A stretch of 53,874 nucleotides of DNA from an uncultured Pelagibacteraceae bacterium (GCA_902557995.1 CACECL010000005.1:1-53874); one strand, 5' to 3'. Positions 8,262 through 16,552 are shown, counted from the first letter of the stretch. Notes: generated by a model from the letters alone, not told the origin. Numbers and translations: made by a program.

Positions 8262-9340
8262 TGGATTTAGTTGCAAATAATTTATCATACAAACCAGATG
8301 ATCAATATCATTTAAACGAAGTATCTTTTAATTTTAAAGAAGGAAATCTGTATACAATTCTAGGAAGAACGTTATCAGGAAAAACAACTCTACTAAAAAC
8401 AATAGCTGGTCTTTTAACACCAGATAGTGGTGAAATTGAATTTGATGGTAAAAATTTTTTAAAAATTCCTGTCTGGGAAAGAAATGTAGCAATGGTTTAT
8501 CAACAATTTATAAACTATCCTCATTTAAATGTTTTTGAAAACGTAGCCTTTCCTTTGAAACAAAGAAAAATAGATCAAAGTGTTATTAATGAAAAAGTAA
8601 TGGATGCCCTGAATTCTGTTGGTTTAGTAGGTTATGAAAAAAGAAAGATCCAAGAGCTTTCTGGAGGTCAGCAACAAAGGGTTTCGCTTGCAAGATCTTT
8701 AGTCAAAAACGCTAAAATATTATTGCTAGATGAGCCTCTAGTAAACTTAGACTACAAATTGAGAGAGCAACTTAGAGATGAGTTTAAAAACTTATTTTCT
8801 AAAGGGTTAGCAGATGAAACAATACTGATTTATTCAACCACAGATCCCAGAGAAACTATGGAATTAAATGGTGAAGTTATAGTTTTAGATGAAGGCAAGG
8901 TCTTACAAGTTGGTCCAGCAAAAGAAATATTTGAAAACCCCAATTCTTTAAAAGTTGCAGAAATTTCTAATGACCCACCAATGAATATTATCGAAGCTAA
9001 AATTTCAGATAATCAGATTAGATTTGAAGGCATAGATGTAGAAGCTCCACAACATTTGTCTAAATTAACTGAAGATGGTTTAAAAATCGGATTAAGATCC
9101 TCTGATATTGAATTAAACGAAAACGGACATGAATTTGAAGTTGAGCTTGCAGAAATTAGTGGTTCAGAAACATTGCTACATTTAAAAAGAGGATATACAA
9201 AAATTATAGTTTCAATAGAAGAAGTTCTTAATTTTAAGATACACGATAAAGTAAAAATTAATTTTAAAATTGATAGAGCTTATGCATTTCATGCTGATGG
9301 AAAATTAGCATCTTCACCTTTTGGGGGTTTGAATGGCTAA
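8261..9340 (+). CDS. ABC transporter ATPase 1, GlpS/MalK-like, switch histidine replaced
   Basis: A 359-residue cytoplasmic ATPase of the MalK/UgpC group: nucleotide-binding domain (about 1-235) plus a C-terminal regulatory (TOBE/OB-like) region. Walker A is at 35-42 (GRTLSGKT), the Q-loop is in YQQF, the signature LSGGQ is intact at 133-137, and Walker B with the catalytic Glu reads ILLLDEP near 155. The H-loop is unusual: where the family has VTHD, this protein has STTD, with Thr194 in place of the switch His. Its partner ATPase (next gene, overlapping by eight bases) has the opposite defect. The pair probably forms a heterodimer with one normal and one degenerate ATP site. This two-ATPase layout matches GlpS/GlpT of the rhizobial glycerol importer. 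Confidence 0.87.
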   Translation: MDLVANNLSYKPDDQYHLNEVSFNFKEGNLYTILGRTLSGKTTLLKTIAGLLTPDSGEIEFDGKNFLKIPVWERNVAMVYQQFINYPHLNVFENVAFPLKQRKIDQSVINEKVMDALNSVGLVGYEKRKIQELSGGQQQRVSLARSLVKNAKILLLDEPLVNLDYKLREQLRDEFKNLFSKGLADETILIYSTTDPRETMELNGEVIVLDEGKVLQVGPAKEIFENPNSLKVAEISNDPPMNIIEAKISDNQIRFEGIDVEAPQHLSKLTEDGLKIGLRSSDIELNENGHEFEVELAEISGSETLLHLKRGYTKIIVSIEEVLNFKIHDKVKINFKIDRAYAFHADGKLASSPFGGLNG

Positions 9341-10406
9341 AATTGATTTAAGCAATATATCTCATTCATACAATCCAAATGATCCAAATCCAGTTTATGC
9401 CTTGAATCCTTTTTCAATGACATGGGAAAATGGAAATAGATATGCAATCTTAGGTCCTTCTGGATGTGGAAAAACTACGATGCTTAATATTGTATCTGGA
9501 TTAGTGAGACCTTCGGCTGGAAGAATATTATTTGATAATAAAGATGTTACAGATTTAAAAACAGAAGATAGAAATATTGCTCAAGTTTTTCAATTCCCAG
9601 TTATCTATAATACTATGACTGTTTATGAAAATTTAGCATTTCCACTTAAATGTAGAGATTTTTCTAAAAGTAAAACTGACGAAAGAGTTAATTCAGTTGC
9701 CGAAACTTTAAATTTAAAATCTTTTTTAAATTCTCCTGCAAGAAAATTAACAGCAGATCAAAAGCAATTAATATCTTTGGGAAGAGGCCTTGTAAGAGAG
9801 GACGTAGCCGCTGTTCTAATGGACGAACCTTTAACTGTTATTGATCCGGATTTAAAATTTAGATTAAGAAGAAATCTTAAAGAAATTAATGAGCAATACA
9901 AAACAACATTAGTTTATGTTACGCACGATCAAAACGAAGCGATGACTTTTGCAGATAATATAATAGTAATGAGTGAAGGAGAGGTGGTTCAAACCGGTTC
10001 TCCCAAAGAACTTTTCGAAAGACCAAATACAACATTTGTTGGATACTTTATAGGATCACCAGCTATGAATTTATTTGAAAGTGAGGCCACATCAAACGAT
10101 AGTGTTAAAATAAATAATACTTTAATTAAAACAAATACAAATCTATCCAATTTGAAATCGAAGAATATTAAATTAGGAATAAGATCTGAATTCATAAAGA
10201 TTGCAAAAGACCAAAATGAAAACTTAGTTAATGTCAATGTTGAAAAGGTTGAGGATCTTGGAAACTATAAATTAATCACTGCTAAAATGGGGGATTTTAT
10301 AATTAGATCAAAAATTAGTAGAGAGACTGAAATTCCAAGTGATAATGTTAGACTTCATCTACCTCCAGAGAAATGTTGTGTGTATCATGAAAATAAATTG
10401 GTTTAG
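9333..10406 (+). CDS. ABC transporter ATPase 2, GlpT/MalK-like, degenerate signature motif
   Basis: A 357-residue MalK-like ATPase, partner of the preceding gene product. Walker A is at 41-48 (GPSGCGKT), the Q-loop segment is FQFPVIYNTMTVYENLAFPL, Walker B is AVLMDEP, and the switch His is present (VTHD, His198). The signature motif is degenerate: LTADQ at 139-143 instead of LSGGQ, and the D-loop reads TVID instead of the usual SxLD. A C-terminal TOBE-like region follows from about residue 240. The gene begins inside the previous one (8-base overlap) and ends the operon; the next gene starts 136 bases later with its own ribosome binding site and a different transporter type. Confidence 0.87.
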   Translation: MAKIDLSNISHSYNPNDPNPVYALNPFSMTWENGNRYAILGPSGCGKTTMLNIVSGLVRPSAGRILFDNKDVTDLKTEDRNIAQVFQFPVIYNTMTVYENLAFPLKCRDFSKSKTDERVNSVAETLNLKSFLNSPARKLTADQKQLISLGRGLVREDVAAVLMDEPLTVIDPDLKFRLRRNLKEINEQYKTTLVYVTHDQNEAMTFADNIIVMSEGEVVQTGSPKELFERPNTTFVGYFIGSPAMNLFESEATSNDSVKINNTLIKTNTNLSNLKSKNIKLGIRSEFIKIAKDQNENLVNVNVEKVEDLGNYKLITAKMGDFIIRSKISRETEIPSDNVRLHLPPEKCCVYHENKLV

Positions 10407-10465
10407 TATTATTAATTCTACTATCAATTGAAATTTTTTTAAAAAATTATCCAATACGGGTCATT

Positions 10466-10495
10466 TTGGCACAGATTTTAGAAAGACTCTAAACT
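10466..10495 (+). promoter_or_regulatory. Candidate promoter upstream of the first TRAP operon
   Basis: TTGGCA (10466-10471) and TAAACT (10490-10495) are separated by 18 bases in the 136-base gap before the first dctP gene. Transcription would start near 10502. The rest of the gap is AT-rich with no further clear signal except the palindrome just before the ribosome binding site. Weak evidence in such AT-rich DNA. Confidence 0.3.
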
Positions 10496-10517
10496 GAATC
10501 TATGTTTAAATTTCCCC

Positions 10518-10529
10518 AGTTAATTAACT
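10518..10529. repeat. AGTTAATTAACT palindrome before first dctP (also before second dctP)
   Basis: A perfect 12-base palindrome immediately upstream of the AGAGGAG ribosome binding site of the first TRAP binding-protein gene. The same 12 bases stand before the second TRAP binding-protein gene at 15330-15341. It may be an operator, part of an mRNA structure, or a remnant of the duplication that produced the two leaders. Confidence 0.5.
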
Positions 10530-10542
10530 AAGAGGAGAATAA

Positions 10543-11703
10543 ATGATTAAGAATAAAAAATCATTGAGGGGTTCTAAAACTCCTTCAAGAAGAAAGTTCT
10601 TCAAAGCAGCAGCGGCGACTGGTGCAGCAGCGACAGCAGCTGTAGCAATGCCAAACCTAGCTTTAGGAGCTGGACACATTACTCTAAAGATGCAAGCAGC
10701 TTGGCCTTCAGGCGCAAACATCTTTTTTGAAATGGCATCTGATTACGCAAAAATGGTTAGCGATATGTCAGATGGTAAACTTAAAATTGATGTTCAACCA
10801 GTTGGAGCAGTTGTAAAAACTTCTGAAATTGGACAAGCAGTAAGTTCTGGGGTTGTTGATATGGGTCACTGGGTGACAGCATATTGGTATGGAAAAAATC
10901 CTGCTGCTTCACTTTTTGGAACTGGACCATCTTACGGAATGTCATCTCAAGAAGTTATGGGATGGATGGAGTACGGTGGAGGAAGAGCGCTATATGACGA
11001 AGCTGTTAAGAGTGTAGGTTTTAATTACTACGGTTTCTTCCATATGCCAATGCCTGCTCAGCCATTTGGTTGGTTTAAAAAGAATGTAACAAAAGTTTCT
11101 GATGTTAAAGGAATGAAGTATAGAACAGTTGGTCTTGCGACTAACGTTTTAACTGCTATGGGAATGGTTGTAAGACAATTACCAGGTGGTGAAATTCAAC
11201 CAGCTATGAAAACTGGTTTGATTGATGCTGCTGAGTTTAACAACCCTACATCAGACTCACAGTTTGGAATGCAAGATGTCTCTAAACATTACCACTTAGG
11301 AAGTTTCCACCAGTCTCAGGAAATGTTTGAAGTGCCGATAAATAAGAAGAGATATGACAGCCTTTCACCTGCTCATCAAGCTATCTTGAAAAATGCTGCT
11401 TACGCTGCAAACTCAGATAACTACTTTAAAGCATTGGTTAGATATTCAGCTGACTTAGCTAAGTTAATGAATGAGCATAAGGTTAATGTTTACCAAACAT
11501 CAGACGCTATCTTGGCTGAACAATTAAAAGGTTGGGATAAAGTTGTTGGTGAGTTTTCTGGTAAAGATGCTTTCTTCAAAAAAGTAGTAGACTCACAAAA
11601 AGCATACGCTAAGAGAACAATGAAGTATCTGTTGATGAATCAACCGAACTACAAATTAGCTTATGAAAATGAGTTTGGACCAATTGAGAAAGTTAAAATC
11701 TAA
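10543..11703 (+). CDS. TRAP transporter periplasmic binding protein DctP, Tat-exported (set 1)
   Basis: A 386-residue solute receptor of the DctP family, which captures organic acids in the periplasm for a sodium-driven TRAP permease. The N-terminus is a Tat signal: SRRKFFKAAA with the twin arginines at residues 16-17, followed by an Ala-rich hydrophobic stretch ending near residue 45. The conserved DctP core includes GLIDAAEFNNPTSD near residue 225. The ATG has a strong AGAGGAG ribosome binding site. An intrinsic terminator follows the gene, and the membrane subunits come next, so the receptor is probably made in excess over them. The leader and the first 20 codons closely match those of the second TRAP receptor at 15359. 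The substrate (2-oxo acid, carboxylate or related) is not determined. Confidence 0.9.
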   Translation: MIKNKKSLRGSKTPSRRKFFKAAAATGAAATAAVAMPNLALGAGHITLKMQAAWPSGANIFFEMASDYAKMVSDMSDGKLKIDVQPVGAVVKTSEIGQAVSSGVVDMGHWVTAYWYGKNPAASLFGTGPSYGMSSQEVMGWMEYGGGRALYDEAVKSVGFNYYGFFHMPMPAQPFGWFKKNVTKVSDVKGMKYRTVGLATNVLTAMGMVVRQLPGGEIQPAMKTGLIDAAEFNNPTSDSQFGMQDVSKHYHLGSFHQSQEMFEVPINKKRYDSLSPAHQAILKNAAYAANSDNYFKALVRYSADLAKLMNEHKVNVYQTSDAILAEQLKGWDKVVGEFSGKDAFFKKVVDSQKAYAKRTMKYLLMNQPNYKLAYENEFGPIEKVKI

Positions 11704-11724
11704 TTAACTTTAATAAAAATTATA

Positions 11725-11755
11725 AAAAGGGGGTTTAAAAACCCCCTTTTTTTTT
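11725..11755 (+). terminator. Intrinsic terminator after first dctP
   Basis: A stem with a GGGGG/CCCCC core (11729-11733 with 11742-11746), extended by A-T pairs on both sides, is followed by a run of nine T. It is a textbook Rho-independent terminator. It lies between the receptor gene and its membrane-subunit genes, so it probably attenuates rather than ends the operon. Confidence 0.9.
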
Positions 11756-11781
11756 AGACTAATTTAATATAATTGTTGGTG

Positions 11782-12366
11782 ATGGAAAACTTCATTAAAT
11801 TTGCAGATACGCTAAGCACTTCAATGGGTAAAGCATTTTCCTGGTGCATTGTAATTTTAATGGGGGGAACAGTTTACGAAGTTGTAATGGCTTATGTATT
11901 TAATAAGCCGACTTTATGGAATTTTGATTTTAGTATGCAGATGTACGGAGCAATTTTAATGATGTCAGGTGCATACTGTTTAGCAACAGAGGCTCATGTA
12001 AGAGGAGACGTAATTTATAGATTATTTAAACAGAAAACCCAAGCTTGGATTGATTTAGTTTTATATTTTATATTCTTTTTTCCAGGTGTCGTTGCTTTAG
12101 CATTTTATGGATATGAATATGCAGCCTTAGCTTGGAAAATAAAAGAGACTAGCTGGAGTAGTCCAGCACAAATCCAAATCTATATGGTTAAAACTATGAT
12201 ACCTGCAGCTGGCACTTTATTAGTAATTCAGGGTATTGCCGAGGTGTTTAGATCTATAATTTGTATTAAAACAGGAATGTGGCCAGCAAGAATGGTTGTT
12301 GCAGAGGAAACAGAGCAAATGTTGATGAGAACTTCTCAAGAGGAGGACAAAGAAAATGTTATTTAG
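11782..12366 (+). CDS. TRAP transporter small permease subunit DctQ (set 1)
   Basis: A small integral-membrane subunit of about 194 residues with four hydrophobic segments, the standard length and topology for DctQ. The segment EAHVRGDVIYR near residue 74 matches the conserved HVRxD motif of DctQ proteins. In-frame TTG, TTG and GTG codons precede the ATG at 11782, but none has a ribosome binding site, so the ATG is chosen. The gene starts shortly after the terminator that follows dctP. Its 3' end overlaps the large-subunit gene by 11 bases, indicating translational coupling. Confidence 0.88.
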   Translation: MENFIKFADTLSTSMGKAFSWCIVILMGGTVYEVVMAYVFNKPTLWNFDFSMQMYGAILMMSGAYCLATEAHVRGDVIYRLFKQKTQAWIDLVLYFIFFFPGVVALAFYGYEYAALAWKIKETSWSSPAQIQIYMVKTMIPAAGTLLVIQGIAEVFRSIICIKTGMWPARMVVAEETEQMLMRTSQEEDKENVI

Positions 12367-13717
12367 TCTTACTAATCCAGAGGTAGCTATTTTAATGATG
12401 GGACTATTTTTGTTTGCAGTTCTTTTAGGCTTTCCAATTGCATTTACATTAATGGCGATGGGGATTGGCTTTGGTTATTACGCTTATTTTGATGCAACAA
12501 TGATGGAGCATATTTTTGATAACAGAATTTTCCAATTATTTGTTCAAAACACATATACAGTTATGGATAACAATGTTCTTACAGCTGTACCATTATTTTT
12601 ATTTATGGGTTATTTAGTTGAAAGAGCAGGAATAGTTGCAAAGTTATTCTTTGCAATAAGATTAGCCGCTCATAGACTTCCTGCATCGATGGCTGTAGCT
12701 GCTTTAATTACTTGTACTTTATTTTCTACAGCAACAGGAATTATTGGAGCAGTTGTTACTCTAATGGGATTACTAGCGTGGCCAGCAATGGTGAAAGCTG
12801 GATATGATAAAAAATTTGCTTCAGGAATTATTTGCTCTGGTGGATGCTTGGGTATTTTAATCCCTCCAAGTATTATGCTAATTGTTTATTCGGTAATTGC
12901 ACAATTATCACCATTAAGACTTTTTGCGGCTGCAATATTTCCAGGACTATTATTAGCTGGTCTTTATATTGCTTACGCAGTTACAAGGGCTTGGTTAAAT
13001 CCTTCAATAGCACCAAGACCACCAAAAGAAGACATCCCGCCAACAGGTGAAATTTTAAAAGAGGTACTAGTATCTTTTGTTCCTTTATTTGGATTAATAA
13101 TGTTGGTTCTTGGCACAATTTTAGCTGGGATAGCAACACCAGCTGAAGCCGCAGCTGCAGGAGCATTTGGGGCTTTAATTTTATCATGGTTTTATAAAAC
13201 CTTAAAATGGCAAAATTTCAAAGAGTCAGTATTTTTAACGGCTAAAACAACTGCAATGATTATGTGGTTGTTTATAGGTTCTTGGACTTTTTCATCTGTA
13301 TTTTCTTATCTAGGTGGACATGAAGTATTTGAACATTTTTTTACATCAATAAATATTTCAACATGGCAATTCTTAGTGATCACCCAAATTATAATTTTTC
13401 TTTTAGGTTGGCCTCTTGAATGGACAGAAATTTTAATTATTTTTGTGCCTATATTTTTACCCCTGCTAGAAGTGTTTGGAGTTAATCCATACTTCTTTGC
13501 TATGTTAATTGCATTAAATCTTCAAACATCCTTTTTAACTCCACCGATGGCAATGTCAGCATATTATTTAAAAGGCGTTCAAAAAACAGCTGTGGAACTT
13601 TTAGATATATTTAGAGGTATCATGCCATTTTTAGCAATTGTTATTTTTGCAATGTTTTTGATGTATATGTTTCCAGGAATAGCACTATGGCTACCAGAAT
13701 TATTATTTGCACAGTAA
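12356..13717 (+). CDS. TRAP transporter large permease subunit DctM (set 1)
   Basis: A 453-residue multi-spanning membrane protein of the DctM family, the sodium-coupled channel of the TRAP system. Typical DctM features are FPIAFTLMAMGIGFG at the N-terminus, TAVPLFLFMGYLVERAG near 75-90, GGCLGILIPPSIMLIVY near 165, and NLQTSFLTPPMAMSAYY near 390. The length is normal for the family, in contrast to the 883-residue DctM of the second set. It overlaps dctQ by 11 bases and is followed seven bases later by an amidase gene, which may act on a compound the transporter imports; that link is inferred from position only. Confidence 0.92.
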   Translation: MLFSLTNPEVAILMMGLFLFAVLLGFPIAFTLMAMGIGFGYYAYFDATMMEHIFDNRIFQLFVQNTYTVMDNNVLTAVPLFLFMGYLVERAGIVAKLFFAIRLAAHRLPASMAVAALITCTLFSTATGIIGAVVTLMGLLAWPAMVKAGYDKKFASGIICSGGCLGILIPPSIMLIVYSVIAQLSPLRLFAAAIFPGLLLAGLYIAYAVTRAWLNPSIAPRPPKEDIPPTGEILKEVLVSFVPLFGLIMLVLGTILAGIATPAEAAAAGAFGALILSWFYKTLKWQNFKESVFLTAKTTAMIMWLFIGSWTFSSVFSYLGGHEVFEHFFTSINISTWQFLVITQIIIFLLGWPLEWTEILIIFVPIFLPLLEVFGVNPYFFAMLIALNLQTSFLTPPMAMSAYYLKGVQKTAVELLDIFRGIMPFLAIVIFAMFLMYMFPGIALWLPELLFAQ

Positions 13718-13724
13718 AAATTAA

Positions 13725-15053
13725 ATGACCAATATATTTTCTTTGAAGGCTGAAGAGCTTGTTTCAAAAATTAAAGATTCACAACTTACATCTGTTGAGC
13801 TTTGTGAGAGATATATTGAGAGAGTAGAAAAATTTGAAAATGACGTAAAAGCTTGGGCACATTTTGATAAAAAACTTTTACTAGAAAAAGCTGCAGAGGC
13901 TGATGAATACAGAAGATCGGGAAAACCTACAGGACCTTTGCATGGTATTCCTGTAGCTGTAAAAGATATTGTTGGAACAGTTGATATGCCAACAGAATGT
14001 GGAACAGTTATTAGGAAAGGAAAATCTTATTCACAAAATGCAGAAATTATCGATTTGCTTTTAGCAGCTGGTGCAATTGTAATGGGAAAGACTGCTACAG
14101 CTGAATTAGCTTATCTTGGTCCACCAAAAACAACTAATCCACATGATCATACTAGAACTCCAGGTGGTTCATCAAGTGGTTCTGCTGCTGCTGTTGCATC
14201 ATTTATGGCACCTCTATCAATAGGATCTCAAACAGGTGGTTCAGTTATAAGACCAGCATCTTACTGTGGTGTTGTTGGGTACAAACCAACTTATGGACTT
14301 ATATCAAGAAATGGAGTGCTTAAAACTTCCGAAAAATTAGATCATATTGGTTTATTTGGTAAAACAGTTGAGGATGTAGCACTACTTGCAAAAGTTTTAA
14401 TTAAAAAAGATAAATTTGATACTGCAACTGTTTACTATTCAGCTGATGGTATACTTGAAGAAACAAAAAAGGGACCATTATTTGAACCAAAATTTATTTT
14501 TTATAAAACAGATCATTGGAAAAATATTGAAAAAAAATCTAGAGAAGCTTTTGAATATTTTATTAAATCTTTTAAAAAAAATATCGAAATTTTCGATACA
14601 CCATCTTATTTTAAAGACATTCATAAATATCATCAGATAATTCATGAAACAGATTTAGCAAACAATTTTGGATTATATTATAAAAAGTATAAAAAAAAAT
14701 TATCTAAATTCATGCAAGATGCCATTGTCAAAGGCAATAAACATTCAGCAAAAGAGTATGCAGAAGCCATAGATTTTATGAAAAGAAGTTATGAGTCTTA
14801 TGAAGAAGTATTTGAAGATTATCATGGGGTACTATCACCTTCTAGTCCAGGTGTTGCTCCAAAAAGCTTGAAGAGTACTGGCTCTGCAGAATTCAATAAA
14901 GTATGGTCTTATTTAGGAACTCCATGTATTTCTCTGCCTTTATTACAAGGAGAAGGCAAAATGCCATTAGGTGTTCAATTAATTGGTGCAAAATTTGATG
15001 ATCATAGATTTTTAGGTGTTGCTAATTGGCTAGAAAAGGAATGTAATAATTAA
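13725..15053 (+). CDS. Amidase signature family hydrolase
   Basis: A 442-residue cytoplasmic amidase-signature enzyme that hydrolyses a C-N amide bond. The Ser-cisSer-Lys triad can be seen: Lys in VAVKDIVG (about 82), cis-Ser in TPGGSSSGSAAA (about 150), and the nucleophile Ser in GSQTGGSVIRPASYCG (about 174). It is not GatA: there is no gatC or gatB neighbour, and the C-terminal part differs and is shorter. It lies between two TRAP transporter sets, seven bases after the first DctM gene, so it may process an imported amide or supply ammonia. Its substrate cannot be assigned. Confidence 0.87.
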   Translation: MTNIFSLKAEELVSKIKDSQLTSVELCERYIERVEKFENDVKAWAHFDKKLLLEKAAEADEYRRSGKPTGPLHGIPVAVKDIVGTVDMPTECGTVIRKGKSYSQNAEIIDLLLAAGAIVMGKTATAELAYLGPPKTTNPHDHTRTPGGSSSGSAAAVASFMAPLSIGSQTGGSVIRPASYCGVVGYKPTYGLISRNGVLKTSEKLDHIGLFGKTVEDVALLAKVLIKKDKFDTATVYYSADGILEETKKGPLFEPKFIFYKTDHWKNIEKKSREAFEYFIKSFKKNIEIFDTPSYFKDIHKYHQIIHETDLANNFGLYYKKYKKKLSKFMQDAIVKGNKHSAKEYAEAIDFMKRSYESYEEVFEDYHGVLSPSSPGVAPKSLKSTGSAEFNKVWSYLGTPCISLPLLQGEGKMPLGVQLIGAKFDDHRFLGVANWLEKECNN

Positions 15054-15230
15054 ATGCAAAAATTTACAGTATTTTTAGGAACTTTACTTGCAACTGCATT
15101 TCTAGTTGGCTTGGCTACCACTTTAACAAGATCAACTATGATTGGTTTCTTTGATGTCTTGCCAGTTTATATTTTGATGGCAATTGCAATTTTCATGATG
15201 GTCTACGAAGCATTCTTTGACAAAAAATAA
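15054..15230 (+). CDS. Small two-helix membrane protein, function unknown (58 aa)
   Basis: An intact 58-codon frame starting directly after the amidase stop codon (TAAATG). The protein has two predicted membrane helices: FLGTLLATAFLVGLATTL (about 5-22) and VLPVYILMAIAIFMMVYEAF (about 35-54), with a short charged C-terminus DKK. The tight junction, proper stop and clear amphipathic design support a real gene, although it is shorter than many gene finders accept. It could be an accessory to a TRAP transporter or simply a small conserved SAR11 membrane protein; I do not recognise a family. Confidence 0.65.
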   Translation: MQKFTVFLGTLLATAFLVGLATTLTRSTMIGFFDVLPVYILMAIAIFMMVYEAFFDKK

Positions 15231-15315
15231 TTTTAATTAATCTCTAATTTACTACCTCAGATTGTAATACCATTAGGTTTAGCTATTTTTGTTATAGACT
15301 TAAACATCTATTTGT

Positions 15316-15341
15316 AATTAACTTGATAAAGTTAATTAACT
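15316..15341. promoter_or_regulatory. Inverted repeats TTAATTAA-type before second dctP
   Basis: AATTAACTT (15316-15324) and AAGTTAATT (15329-15337) form a perfect 9-base inverted repeat around GATA, overlapping the palindrome AGTTAATTAACT (15330-15341) that also precedes the first dctP. It lies just before the GAGGAGAG ribosome binding site. It could be an operator or a hairpin that affects translation. The rest of the 128-base gap shows only a loose -10-like TTATAG at 15292-15297. Confidence 0.45.
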
Positions 15342-15358
15342 TATATGAGGAGAGACTA

Positions 15359-16483
15359 ATGATTAAAGAAAAAAAATCATTGAAGGTTTCTAAATCACCT
15401 TCAAGACGTAAGTTCTTTAAAACTGCAGCTGCAACTGGTGTTGCTGCTGTTGCTTTATCTGCTCCAGCCGTTGCCAAAGAAAGAGTTGAAGCTTCTATGG
15501 TAGCTACTTGGCCTAGAGATTTTCCAGGCCTAGGAACTGGTGCACAAAGACTTGCTCAAAGATTAAGCGATATGAGTGACGGTAGAATTCAAGTTACTTA
15601 TTATGCTGCTAACGAAAGGGTAAAAGCATTTGACTCGTTTGACGAAGTTGCATCAGGTAACTCTCAAATGTATCACGGTGCTGATTACTACTGGGTTAAA
15701 AAACACCCTGCATTTGGATATTTTACTGCCGTTCCATTTGGTTTCACATATGCTGAAATGAATGCGTGGTTAAAATTTGCTGGTGGACAAGAGTTGTGGG
15801 ATGAATTGACTGATGATTTTGGAACACAAAGTTTTGCTGCTGGTAACACTGGAGTGCAAATGGGTGGTTGGTTTAACAAAAAAATTAGATCAGCTAATGA
15901 CTTTAAAGGTTTAAAAATGCGTATGCCTGGTTTAGGTGGACAAGTACTTGGAAAACTTGGTGGTTCTCCAATTTCACTTCCTGGTGGACAAATTTATGAA
16001 AACCTTGTGTCAGGTGCAATTGATGCAACAGAATGGGTAGGACCTTGGAATGATGAAGCTATGAAGTTCCAGGAAGCAGCTAAGTATTATTACTATCCAG
16101 GAATGCATGAACCAGGATCTACACTAGCTTGTGGAGTGAACAAATCTTGGTTTACTAGTTTGTCAAAATCAGATCAGTTAATTATTAAAACTGCATGTGA
16201 TTGGGCTGACACAACTACAATGGCTGAATACAATGCTAAAAACGGAGCTGCACTAGCACGATTAGTTAACGAAAGCGGAGTTAAACTAGAGAAGTTTAAT
16301 GATAAAGTTTACGATGCTTTCGCTAAAGGTGCTGCTGAAGTTTTCGATGAAGTTCAACAACATAGTGCTCTTGCTAAGAAAGTACATGCTGCCTTTGTTA
16401 AAGGTCGTAAGGAAATTGGTGCATGGACTAACTTGTCTGACGGGCCATATGTTGCTCAAAGAAATAGAGCATTAGGAGTATAA
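15359..16483 (+). CDS. TRAP transporter periplasmic binding protein, TakP-like, Tat-exported (set 2)
   Basis: A 374-residue DctP-family receptor. The Tat signal has SRRKFF with the arginines at residues 16-17, as in the first receptor, followed by a hydrophobic stretch ending in APAVAK. The mature region (ASMVATWPRDFPGLGTGA, then GQIYENLVSGAIDATEWVGP near 220-240) resembles TakP, which binds 2-oxo acids such as pyruvate and 2-oxobutyrate as dimers. The ATG at 15359 is chosen because GAGGAGAG lies directly before it; an in-frame ATG 36 bases earlier has no such site. A strong terminator follows the gene, then the membrane subunits. Substrate class is inferred from similarity recalled by eye. 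Confidence 0.88.
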   Translation: MIKEKKSLKVSKSPSRRKFFKTAAATGVAAVALSAPAVAKERVEASMVATWPRDFPGLGTGAQRLAQRLSDMSDGRIQVTYYAANERVKAFDSFDEVASGNSQMYHGADYYWVKKHPAFGYFTAVPFGFTYAEMNAWLKFAGGQELWDELTDDFGTQSFAAGNTGVQMGGWFNKKIRSANDFKGLKMRMPGLGGQVLGKLGGSPISLPGGQIYENLVSGAIDATEWVGPWNDEAMKFQEAAKYYYYPGMHEPGSTLACGVNKSWFTSLSKSDQLIIKTACDWADTTTMAEYNAKNGAALARLVNESGVKLEKFNDKVYDAFAKGAAEVFDEVQQHSALAKKVHAAFVKGRKEIGAWTNLSDGPYVAQRNRALGV

Positions 16484-16502
16484 TTTAATTCTAATTATTA
16501 CT

Positions 16503-16530
16503 AGAGGGCCCTTAAATGGGCCCTCTTTTT
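16503..16530 (+). terminator. Intrinsic terminator after second dctP
   Basis: AGAGGGCCC (16503-16511) pairs perfectly with GGGCCCTCT (16518-16526) around a TTAAAT loop, followed by a T run to 16530. As in the first TRAP set, the terminator stands between receptor and membrane subunits and so probably sets their expression ratio. Confidence 0.92.
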
Positions 16531-16552
16531 ATATATCAATAAAAGATTTAAT

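Noticed and set aside
11773..11781. TTG/GTG start codons before the ATG of the first dctQ
   Set aside because: They add only three residues and have no ribosome binding site; the ATG at 11782 is adequate.
15323..15358. Upstream ATG-like start for the second dctP in the inverted-repeat region
   Set aside because: It lies within the palindromic leader and lacks a ribosome binding site, whereas the start at 15359 has GAGGAGAG and matches the first dctP exactly.
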